Counted from the first letter of the stretch, positions 1-5,826 are shown. The stretch: 8,060 nucleotides of DNA from Nanobdellota archaeon (GCA_030695605.1 JAUYQE010000021.1:1-8060); one strand, 5' to 3'. The notes: generated by a model from the letters alone, not told the origin. Numbers and translations: made by a program.

Positions 1-333
1 TACCAGTTCTAACCCTTGATCATACGTTATTTCAAGCGTTGAAAAGCCGACCAAGCCAGGATTATAGTCCAACACTGCTTTTCTAAAATCTGCCTGCAAT
101 TCGTTTAAAGTTATTTTTTTTCTTTCTACACCCTGTCGAGAGAGGTCTACGGGGATTACTTGCCCTAACTCTTCTCTATAAAAATCGCCAGTCCTTTTTC
201 CAGTATCATAAAAAGTAGTATCGTATAACTTAACTTCATGCCCAGCAGCTTTAAGGTGCGAAGAAAGCAGAGAGACCCCAACAGATATCAAGCTATCCAT
301 GCGATCATTAGGATATACCAGCATTACTTTCAT
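1..333 (-). CDS. B12-binding-domain protein, probably radical SAM enzyme (partial, N-terminal 111 codons)
   Basis: An ATG at 331-333 opens a minus-strand frame that stays open to the left edge, giving 111 N-terminal residues. Seen: a Rossmann-like start (residues 1-8, MKVMLVYP), then a helix and the segment ISVGVSLLSSHL (16-27), GHEVKLYDTTFYD (31-43), and a later strand GLVGFSTLE (93-101). This is the pattern of the N-terminal cobalamin-binding domain found in front of many radical SAM domains. The DxHxxG motif of base-off B12 enzymes is absent from this part, as is common in B12 radical SAM proteins. The radical SAM CxxxCxxC motif would lie beyond the window, so the enzyme class is inferred. 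Such proteins often methylate unactivated carbon or act in glycan, lipid or phosphonate tailoring. It follows the Fe-ADH gene on the same strand after 104 bases and seems to have its own promoter (380-388). Substrate unknown. Confidence 0.75.
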   Translation of the reverse strand, partial: MKVMLVYPNDRMDSLISVGVSLLSSHLKAAGHEVKLYDTTFYDTGKRTGDFYREELGQVIPVDLSRQGVERKKITLNELQADFRKAVLDYNPGLVGFSTLEITYDQGLELV

Positions 334-379
334 AAGTGAATTATGCCTCTTAGTTTTACACTGCATTAAGCTACACTTT

Positions 380-388
380 TATTTAAAG
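380..388 (-). promoter_or_regulatory. Box A (TATA) for the B12-domain gene
   Basis: On the minus strand this reads CTTTAAATA, close to the archaeal box A consensus. Its centre is about 51 bases before the ATG at 333, which predicts transcription starting near 358 and a leader of about 25 bases. A weak AGAGG lies about 13 bases before the start codon. It suggests that the B12-domain gene can be transcribed separately from the Fe-ADH gene upstream. There is no room for a cobalamin riboswitch. Confidence 0.45.
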
Positions 389-423
389 TATCCGGTTTAG
401 GTGCTCCAGTCAGATGTGCTAGT

Positions 424-446
424 AGAAAAACATCTTTTTAAAAGAT
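424..446 (-). terminator. AT-rich palindrome plus T-run after the Fe-ADH gene
   Basis: Positions 432-446 form a perfect AT-rich palindrome (ATCTTTT, one base, AAAAGAT) that overlaps the Fe-ADH stop codon at 438-440. On the minus strand it is followed by a five-T run (complement of 426-430). The stem is weak, but the T-rich 3' end fits an archaeal terminator placed before the separate promoter of the next gene. Confidence 0.35.
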
Positions 447-1577
447 ATTTTTCAGAAGCTCTAGGAGACTATCAGAACTTACTTTTCTAGGATTATTTTG
501 TCCACGTTCGAGATCCACTTTACTCATTATCAAAGGCAGATCACCCCTAGTAATACCCAGATAATGTAATCGCTCTTCAAGGCCGATAGTCCTCATCAGC
601 ACAGCAAGAGATTCTTTTACTTCTTTAGGGTCATGCATTTGAAAAAGATCGCAGAGTTCTTCTAAAGTACTCCTAACATAATCAATGCCTCGAGAATCGG
701 CGCATTCGGATTCAGACAGTGCAGCATTATACGTAAATGTCTCACCAAGAGAAAGGGCAACCGCATGCCCATGGGGAATCCCAAAATAAGAAGTAAGAGA
801 ATAGGAAATGGCATGGCAGAGGGTTGTTTTGCTGATATTAATTGCTTTCCCCGCGAGATGAGCTGCTTTGGCCATTGCTATGCGAGCATCAGGAGTAGGC
901 ATATGGACGGCACTTGCAAGATACTTCAAGACAAGGGTAATTGACTCACGAGCATAATTTTTTGATTCTTCGGTCGTATTGATACACCAATACGATTCTA
1001 TTGCCTGAGCAAGTGCATCCATACCCGTTGAAGCGGTGGCATAGGGAGAGAGAGAAAAAGTTAACTGAGGATCAACAAGAGCATAGTCTGGAAGTAAGGA
1101 AGGGTGTGCAAGAGAATACTTTGTTTTGTTTACATAAACTACGGCAAAATGTGTTGCTTCACTCCCAGCACCAGCAGTAGTTGGAACGGCAATAATTTTT
1201 CTTGATTTAGGAATGATGGACTGGTCTTTTTTGCAGATGTATGTCTCTGGCTCTCCAGTCTGCTCAGCTAAAAGAGTAATTGCTTTGGCCATATCAATCG
1301 TGCTTCCTCCACCAATCGCAAGGGTGATATCCGCAGGCTCCTGATTGTGACAAAAAATCCCTTTCTTAATGTCTTCAATTTTAGGATTAGGAGAGAAATC
1401 GTTGAAGGGGATAACAGCGTATCTTTCTAAAAGAGGAGTGAGTTCTTTCTGAGCGCTAGAAGCGAGATAAGAAGATTTTCCACATACTAAAAAAATTCGT
1501 GACGGATTCTCTTTATCAAGAACTTCTTTTATCTTTTGCAACACCCCCAAACCAAAATATGCCTGCTGCTGAACCAT
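438..1577 (-). CDS. Iron-containing alcohol dehydrogenase, likely phosphonoacetaldehyde reductase (HEP-forming)
   Basis: A 379-residue group III (iron-type) alcohol dehydrogenase of normal length. The N-terminal nucleotide-binding half carries GGGSTIDMAKAI (89-100) and VPTTAGAGSE (131-140). The C-terminal metal domain has D187, H255 and H269 at the positions of the usual Asp and two His ligands. The remaining ligand, usually His in GMDALxHAIE, is Gln191 (MDALAQAIESYW). The segments TTAGAGSEATHFAVVYV, KYSLAHPSLLPDYALVDP and ESYW-x4-TTEES resemble, from memory, the subgroup that includes PhpC/FomC-type phosphonoacetaldehyde reductases, which make 2-hydroxyethylphosphonate with NAD(P)H in the cytosol. 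It is not like archaeal glycerol-1-phosphate dehydrogenase. A GAGG ribosome-binding site lies just before the ATG, and the start is 20 bases after the stop of the cytidylyltransferase gene, so the two are probably co-transcribed and act in consecutive steps. The fold is certain; the substrate is a strong inference. Confidence 0.85.
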   Translation of the reverse strand: MVQQQAYFGLGVLQKIKEVLDKENPSRIFLVCGKSSYLASSAQKELTPLLERYAVIPFNDFSPNPKIEDIKKGIFCHNQEPADITLAIGGGSTIDMAKAITLLAEQTGEPETYICKKDQSIIPKSRKIIAVPTTAGAGSEATHFAVVYVNKTKYSLAHPSLLPDYALVDPQLTFSLSPYATASTGMDALAQAIESYWCINTTEESKNYARESITLVLKYLASAVHMPTPDARIAMAKAAHLAGKAINISKTTLCHAISYSLTSYFGIPHGHAVALSLGETFTYNAALSESECADSRGIDYVRSTLEELCDLFQMHDPKEVKESLAVLMRTIGLEERLHYLGITRGDLPLIMSKVDLERGQNNPRKVSSDSLLELLKNIF

Positions 1578-1597
1578 TAGCCCTCTTTCTTCCCGGA

Positions 1598-2140
1598 TTA
1601 TACAACTTTCTCTGTTATTTGTACTGGCAACAAAAAGCCTCTCTCTTTAAGATTCTTCTGTAATTCCGTCGAAGAAATCCCCGCAGTATATGGTATTTCC
1701 ACCAGTTCACCGCCCCACTCTTTTAAAACTTCAATTACTCCTGCCCTTGTTTTCTGCTGCACCCCCGTTTTCCAGTCATCTCCATGAACAAGATAGGAAG
1801 GTTTATACTTTCGCAAATTGACGGTATAATCCAGAGTTTCTTGAGAGACAACGGTGGCAACCCCTTTAATATTTTCTACAATCATTTTTCTTTGATTGAA
1901 AGTTAATGCGGACACTCTCTTATAACTACTAATGGCTTCATCGGTTAATAACCCCACCATGACTTTCCCAAATCTCTTCGCTTCTTTAATAATATTAATA
2001 TGCCCATGGTGAATAAAATCCGCACAGAGACCAACATAAACTAAAGAGGGATGTTTTCTACCTTTTGAAATAAGTTTTTCTTCTGGATTTCCCCCCCCGA
2101 TTTTTAGGCTGGTCATTGTTCCATCCATCCGCTCTTCCAT
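1598..2140 (-). CDS. Cytidylyltransferase of the PEP-mutase-associated type, likely CMP-hydroxyethylphosphonate synthase
   Basis: A 180-residue nucleotidyltransferase of the GCT/TagD-like HxGH family. The core starts at about residue 33 (VYVGLCADFIHHGH, with the HHGH motif at 44-47), followed by GKVMVGLLTDEAISSYKR (58-75), NQRKMIVENIKGV (82-94), TLDYTVNLRKYKP (102-114), LVHGDDWKTG (117-126), WGGELVEIPYT (142-152) and ISSTEL (155-160). These segments match, from memory, the domain that precedes phosphoenolpyruvate mutase in bifunctional phosphonate enzymes, including the Fom1 type that makes CMP-2-hydroxyethylphosphonate from CTP. Here it stands alone: the frame stops at 1598 with no mutase domain. 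Residues 1-31 have no counterpart in homologues I can recall and contain a G8 tract. Later starts at residues 5 or 9 are possible, and no clear Shine-Dalgarno sequence decides the point. It lies between a GT4 gene and the Fe-ADH gene. CTP:phosphonate activity is inferred from family and neighbour; glycerol-3-phosphate or another small phosphate compound is the alternative. Confidence 0.82.
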   Translation of the reverse strand: MEERMDGTMTSLKIGGGNPEEKLISKGRKHPSLVYVGLCADFIHHGHINIIKEAKRFGKVMVGLLTDEAISSYKRVSALTFNQRKMIVENIKGVATVVSQETLDYTVNLRKYKPSYLVHGDDWKTGVQQKTRAGVIEVLKEWGGELVEIPYTAGISSTELQKNLKERGFLLPVQITEKVV

Positions 2141-2162
2141 CTATTCCATTTTTAATGAATCC

Positions 2163-3431
2163 TTAATGAATATTTATAATAGTGGTCTTCCTATTTAAAA
2201 AAGGTAATGTATTTCTGTTCGTATTATAAAGGTCTGACAGAACAGAAATAACCTCTCTGCCTAGAGAATTAGGAAAAGAGCTATTTTTTACTGTTGCTTT
2301 AGTTTTAAACTCTCGTTGTAATGCTTCACGAAGGTCTTTAGTATTTGCAGGAGTTACAAAAGTAATACCGCTCATTGTGGTTTCTGTTATTCCACCTATG
2401 GCAGAGGCAATAACGGGAACTCCTGCCATTCTCGCTTCCAAAGGAATCCTCCCAAACGGCTCTGGCCAGAGCGAAGGATAAACTACTATATCTGCCGTCG
2501 CATACACTTCGGGAATTTTTTCCGGTGAGACCGGGGGATAAATTACTGCATCAAGCTTATTTTCATCGATATAGCGCTGTAACTCTTTTTGGAGAGGCCC
2601 CGCACCGTACAATTCGCAACGGCAATCTAAGCCTTTCGCCGCTTGAAGAAAGACCTGTGGGCCTTTCGATCGCAGGAGGGATCCCAGGTACAAAACTATC
2701 GGCTTGTGCCCCTCTTTCGTTCCTTTTTTCTTCTTCAATTTTCTCTGGAAAAGCGTGGCATCAAAAGCATTGCCAATAACCGTACTGTAATGGCCATGCT
2801 GAGAAAGAACGTTCTGCACATATGTGCTGATGGCAATAAGATGGCAGGAAGATAATGCTTGCCGGAGCCGCTGGTAATAGTGGTAAATAACCAGTAAGAG
2901 AAAAGGATTGTACTTCACGAACCACCCATTTTTCATTTTTCCGATTTCTGACGAGGCGCGCTGGCAAGAAAAAAATTTCCCGAGACTGCAGACCTGTTTA
3001 CATTCTTGTCTCCCTTTATAAAAACGATCACCCTTCGGACAGAGAGCTGGATAGCTTTCAATCGTCGCGAAAAGGGGCTTCTTTAAGCCTCGGAGTTTTG
3101 GTGCAGCAATAAGGCTCGTACCGATAAAATGGATGACGTCCGGCTGAAATTCCAAAGACAACCGCCGGACTTCTTTTGCTACCGAACCAGGAAAAAGAGT
3201 TAATCGCTGAACATTAGACCACAGCGAATGGGGTGTGGCACCAGTACGCAAGCGCCGGTAAACTCTGACTTGCCCCACCAGCTCTTCTTTTGCTAGCCCA
3301 GAAAAATATCCCGTGAGCACTGCTACTTCTACGCCAGATTGCGCTAAACCCTTCGTCAGCTGAGCAAGGTTAATTTCTCCCCCCCCCAGAACTTTGGGGG
3401 GAAAGTACTCAGAAACAAAAAGGACTCGCAT
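2163..3431 (-). CDS. GT4-family glycosyltransferase (GT-B fold)
   Basis: A 422-residue cytosolic or membrane-associated glycosyltransferase of family GT4. The acceptor-binding N-terminal half begins MRVLFVSEYFPP and has the glycine loop LGGGEIN (15-21). The donor-binding half has YLGSLLRSKG (248-257), YGAGPLQ (275-281) and the nucleotide-sugar signature EPFGRIPLE, with its two glutamates at 324 and 332. The Arg often seen after the glycine in GRLxxxKG is Ser251 here, while Lys256 is kept. A cysteine cluster (C131, C144, C148, C156) lies where many GT4 enzymes have a similar Cys-rich loop after the first domain; it could bind a metal. Sugar donor and acceptor cannot be read from sequence. It heads a likely operon with the cytidylyltransferase (22-base gap) and the Fe-ADH, so it may build the glycan that receives the phosphonate. 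A G9 run covers the codons of the glycine loop. Confidence 0.9.
   Translation of the reverse strand: MRVLFVSEYFPPKVLGGGEINLAQLTKGLAQSGVEVAVLTGYFSGLAKEELVGQVRVYRRLRTGATPHSLWSNVQRLTLFPGSVAKEVRRLSLEFQPDVIHFIGTSLIAAPKLRGLKKPLFATIESYPALCPKGDRFYKGRQECKQVCSLGKFFSCQRASSEIGKMKNGWFVKYNPFLLLVIYHYYQRLRQALSSCHLIAISTYVQNVLSQHGHYSTVIGNAFDATLFQRKLKKKKGTKEGHKPIVLYLGSLLRSKGPQVFLQAAKGLDCRCELYGAGPLQKELQRYIDENKLDAVIYPPVSPEKIPEVYATADIVVYPSLWPEPFGRIPLEARMAGVPVIASAIGGITETTMSGITFVTPANTKDLREALQREFKTKATVKNSSFPNSLGREVISVLSDLYNTNRNTLPFLNRKTTIINIH
2171..2180 (-). promoter_or_regulatory. Possible internal box A before the cytidylyltransferase gene
   Basis: The minus strand reads ATTATAAATA, a good box A match, inside the last codons of the upstream GT4 gene. 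It is centred about 35 bases before the ATG at 2140, which would give a short leader. A direct repeat TTAATGAAT occurs at 2152-2160 and 2163-2171. This may be an internal promoter, or simply AT-rich sequence around a stop codon. Confidence 0.3.
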
Positions 3432-3453
3432 GGGGATACCGAGAAAAAAAGTG

Positions 3454-3461
3454 CTTATAAG
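3454..3461 (-). promoter_or_regulatory. Box A for the GT4-cytidylyltransferase-FeADH operon
   Basis: The palindrome CTTATAAG lies in the 43-base gap between the two GT4 genes, centred about 26 bases before the ATG at 3431. With the usual archaeal box A to start-site distance, transcription would start at or next to the ATG, giving a leaderless mRNA. This agrees with the lack of a Shine-Dalgarno sequence before this gene. Confidence 0.5.
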
Positions 3462-3474
3462 GGTTATGATAGAA

Positions 3475-4608
3475 TTATTCAGCCCGAGAAAGAAGCTGCT
3501 GATAGTGCTCCAAGTACTGGCTGATACAGTCTTCCCACGTGAACCTCTTCAAAGGAATAGCATGATGCTTGCCCCGTGCCAGGGCGAAAAAATTCTTTGC
3601 CAAATCATCCGAATTACCTCTTTGAAAGACACGATATTTACCGGAAACAACTTCGGGCAACGCACCCGCATCACTGATTAGGAGGGGCTTACCGAGTGCA
3701 CTAGCTTCGACAGCACTATAACCGAAGCCTTCAGAAAGTGAAGGAACAATGACACAATCGGCTAACGCCACATAGTTCCGAAGCTGGTCGTAAGGGGCTG
3801 AAGGGATCACTTTAATGTTGGGATGGCCCTGAATCAATGCCAATAACTGCTGATGTTTTTTATTGTATTTCTCCGTTGCGCCGAACAGCAGTAAAAGAAC
3901 AGCATGAGGCATTTCTTTTGCAATTGCGGAAGCGGCACGAATCACGTATTCAAATCCTTTGGACTCGCCAGGGCGCCCCCAGGAAAAAGAGACAAACTTT
4001 CCTTCAAGACCCAGTTGTTTTCGCAATTCGGCAAGGGGGCGCTTCTCAACTTTCTTCGGGTCCCAGAACGTATAATCGAGCCCGTTGTAAATGCGCTCGA
4101 CTTTATTCGGTTTGATGTTTAGTCGAAGCAGATCCTTTTTCGTGGCTTCCGAAACACAAATATACCGATGATAAGGCAAGAGATAAATGAACCGTTCTAA
4201 CAGTTCGTGCAGCTTGCTTTTTAGCCAAGAAAATCCAGTAATCTCTTTCCACTTCCCTTGCCATACTTCATGTATCGTAAGAACCACTGGTTTTCCGGCT
4301 AGCTTCCCGGCTATCCATGCCGGAGGAGCTCCATTAAATGTTGTGGTTTGAATAATATCATGCTTTCGTGCTAATTGCACTGCGGTTATTATCGAAGAAA
4401 AAGTAAAAGCATATCGAGAAAAAAAAGAATTTATTCTCCGAATGACCACACCATTCAGGATCTCTTTTTTAGCGGTTCCTTTCAAACGATGCGTCAGTAC
4501 CGTCACCTGCTGCCCTCTTTGGACATACCCTTCCGCTAAGTTCTTAAACAAAACTTCTGCTCCCCCATACTGGGGGTAATAATTTTCACAGATGAAGAGA
4601 ATTTTCAT
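3475..4608 (-). CDS. GT4-family glycosyltransferase (GT-B fold)
   Basis: A 377-residue enzyme counted from the ATG at 4606-4608. The frame extends two codons upstream to a TTG at 4612-4614, but the ATG gives the normal GT4 start MKILFICENYYPQYGGAE and is preferred. Seen: glycine loop YGGAEVL (14-20), TIHEVW (111-116), CVSEATKKDL (151-160), WGRPGESKGFE (210-220, with the donor-phosphate residues R212 and K217), and SEGFGYSAVE with glutamates at 293 and 301. This is a retaining, nucleotide-sugar-dependent GT4 glycosyltransferase with both donor-site signatures intact. It follows the DUF2304 gene by about 43 bases on the same strand and precedes the second GT4 gene, so it probably belongs to the same surface-glycan pathway. 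Donor and acceptor are unknown. Confidence 0.9.
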   Translation of the reverse strand: MKILFICENYYPQYGGAEVLFKNLAEGYVQRGQQVTVLTHRLKGTAKKEILNGVVIRRINSFFSRYAFTFSSIITAVQLARKHDIIQTTTFNGAPPAWIAGKLAGKPVVLTIHEVWQGKWKEITGFSWLKSKLHELLERFIYLLPYHRYICVSEATKKDLLRLNIKPNKVERIYNGLDYTFWDPKKVEKRPLAELRKQLGLEGKFVSFSWGRPGESKGFEYVIRAASAIAKEMPHAVLLLLFGATEKYNKKHQQLLALIQGHPNIKVIPSAPYDQLRNYVALADCVIVPSLSEGFGYSAVEASALGKPLLISDAGALPEVVSGKYRVFQRGNSDDLAKNFFALARGKHHAIPLKRFTWEDCISQYLEHYQQLLSRAE

Positions 4609-4651
4609 GACCAAAGTATCTCTTTCTTTAAGACGGGGAGATCACCTCTCG

Positions 4652-5002
4652 TTATTCCCTCTTGCTTGGTTCAGCCTCTCGGAGCGCCTCCTGTCTGACA
4701 AAGCGCTCCACTTTCTTTTCCACTCTCTTTAAAGAGGTATAACTATGAAATCCCAGCAGCAGCAGTACGAAAAATCCCAGCACCACAAAGAAATCCAGCC
4801 GCCGGTAAAAATGGAGCGGGGCAATAAGGGGGTCCAAAGCATAAGGAATAACCGCAACGAGTGTCAGGAGTGTCCAGCAACTGAGCCAAAAGAAATATTC
4901 CATCTTATTAATTTCTTTTCTCTTGTATTTTACAAAAGTAAAGTACATCATGCTCATCCCAAAAACTACTCCCAGGAACTGAATCCAAAAAGTTGTGCTC
5001 AT
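4652..5002 (-). CDS. DUF2304 membrane protein
   Basis: A 116-residue protein with three predicted membrane helices (about 5-24, 35-54 and 70-88), a basic turn KYKRKEINK (25-33) after the first helix, and a charged C-terminal tail (about 91-116) that looks helical. Size, the KRKEI turn after helix 1 and helix spacing fit the DUF2304 family. In archaea and bacteria these are often found beside GT2 polyprenyl-phosphate sugar synthases, and a role as membrane anchor or partner has been supposed. Here it starts 7 bases after the stop of exactly such a GT2 gene, so the two are surely co-transcribed and may form one complex at the membrane. No catalytic residues can be assigned. Confidence 0.8.
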   Translation of the reverse strand: MSTTFWIQFLGVVFGMSMMYFTFVKYKRKEINKMEYFFWLSCWTLLTLVAVIPYALDPLIAPLHFYRRLDFFVVLGFFVLLLLGFHSYTSLKRVEKKVERFVRQEALREAEPSKRE

Positions 5003-5009
5003 GCTTCCC

Positions 5010-5672
5010 TCACTTTACGTGTAATAATCTGGCCGTAATCATCTTCAAGACGATAAGGACGCCGTCAAAGACGGTCGTCCCTTTATATTTATCAGCATAA
5101 ATGGTCTTAATGGGAATAGTTCGATGCTTTAATTTTTTCCGACCCGCGTTGATAAGCATTTCAGTTTCCACGAAATAATCCCGAGCTTCCCAGCGTATGT
5201 TTTTATATGCATCAGCAGTGAAAGCCCGATAGCCGCATTGAGTGTCTTCTACGCGAACTTGATAGAGCGTCATGAAGAGGTTGCTAATCAACCGGTTTCC
5301 AAATCGCAGGACAAAAGGCATGGCTTCCGGAATAGTGCGGCAACCGAAGACCACCGCATACCCTTCATCTAAACTGCGGAGGAATTGGGGGATATGTCTG
5401 GCATCATGTTGCCCATCAGCATCAATAACTACCAGGCGTTGTGCCCCTAATGTTGTAGCCAGATCACAGCCGGTTTTCAGGGCACTTCCTTTTCCCATAT
5501 TCACTCTGTGCCGAACGACCCGGGCTCCACAGCGCTGAGCAACAGGACCGGTCGCATCATGTGATCCATCATCAACAACAATAACTTCCGGCACTTGCTT
5601 TTTTGCTGCAATTATCACCGCACTGATAGTTTTCTCTTCATTATATGCCGGAATGATAACAACATCTTTCAT
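5010..5672 (-). CDS. GT2 glycosyltransferase, dolichyl-phosphate mannose/glucose synthase-like
   Basis: A 220-residue GT-A fold family 2 glycosyltransferase without C-terminal membrane helices. Motifs: VVIIPAYNEE (4-13), VDDGSHD (33-39, nucleotide binding), RVNMGKGSALKTG (56-68), DADGQHD (84-90, the metal-binding DxD motif), DTQCGYRAF (143-151) and FVETEML (167-173). These are the hallmarks of the DPM1/DPG synthase group, which transfers a sugar from GDP- or UDP-sugar to dolichyl (polyprenyl) phosphate at the cytosolic face of the membrane. The lipid-linked sugar would then serve protein N-glycosylation or surface glycan assembly. Lacking its own membrane segments, it probably relies on the adjacent DUF2304 protein for membrane contact. 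It is the first gene of the minus-strand glycan set and has a box A about 34 bases upstream and a GGAG-like site before the ATG. Confidence 0.9.
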   Translation of the reverse strand: MKDVVIIPAYNEEKTISAVIIAAKKQVPEVIVVDDGSHDATGPVAQRCGARVVRHRVNMGKGSALKTGCDLATTLGAQRLVVIDADGQHDARHIPQFLRSLDEGYAVVFGCRTIPEAMPFVLRFGNRLISNLFMTLYQVRVEDTQCGYRAFTADAYKNIRWEARDYFVETEMLINAGRKKLKHRTIPIKTIYADKYKGTTVFDGVLIVLKMITARLLHVK

Positions 5673-5702
5673 ACCTAACCCTCTCCTACACTCATTACCT
5701 CC

Positions 5703-5712
5703 CTTATAAAAA
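5703..5712 (-). promoter_or_regulatory. Box A for the GT2-DUF2304-GT4 genes
   Basis: The minus strand reads TTTTTATAAG, a good archaeal box A. Its core is centred about 34 bases before the ATG at 5672, so a transcript would have a leader of roughly 8 bases. An AGGAGAGG stretch lies about 6-13 bases before the ATG and could serve as ribosome-binding site if transcription starts further upstream. Confidence 0.45.
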
Positions 5713-5796
5713 TTATGGAAGAGGTACGGCTCGGGAGATGAAATTCCTTTCGGAGCTAGTGGCCAAACTCTTCAGTACGCCATATGTCCATAAAGC

Positions 5797-5803
5797 TTAA
5801 AAG
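5797..5803 (+). promoter_or_regulatory. Box A-like TTAAAAG before the membrane-protein gene
   Basis: TTAAAAG, inside the small inverted repeat GCTTAAAAGC (5795-5804), is centred about 27 bases before the ATG at 5827. No Shine-Dalgarno sequence is visible in the pyrimidine-rich stretch between them, which fits a leaderless transcript. Confidence 0.35.
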
Positions 5804-5826
5804 CGCTTCTGCTCTCTGTTCTTCCC

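Noticed and set aside
334..437. Cobalamin riboswitch before the B12-domain gene
   Set aside because: The 104-base gap is too short, and the predicted leader is about 25 bases; no B12-box-like sequence was seen.
438..1577. Archaeal glycerol-1-phosphate dehydrogenase (membrane lipid synthesis)
   Set aside because: It belongs to the same superfamily, but the motifs (AGAGSEATHFAVVYV, ESYW...TTEES, NNPRKVS) are those of group III alcohol dehydrogenases, and Gln191 fits the phosphonate subgroup better.
3394..3681. Plus-strand open frame over the junction of the two GT4 genes
   Set aside because: It overlaps two well-supported minus-strand genes and has no recognisable motif.
5715..5741. Eight-codon plus-strand frame in the divergent intergenic region
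   Set aside because: Too short, no ribosome-binding site, overlaps the likely GT2 promoter region.
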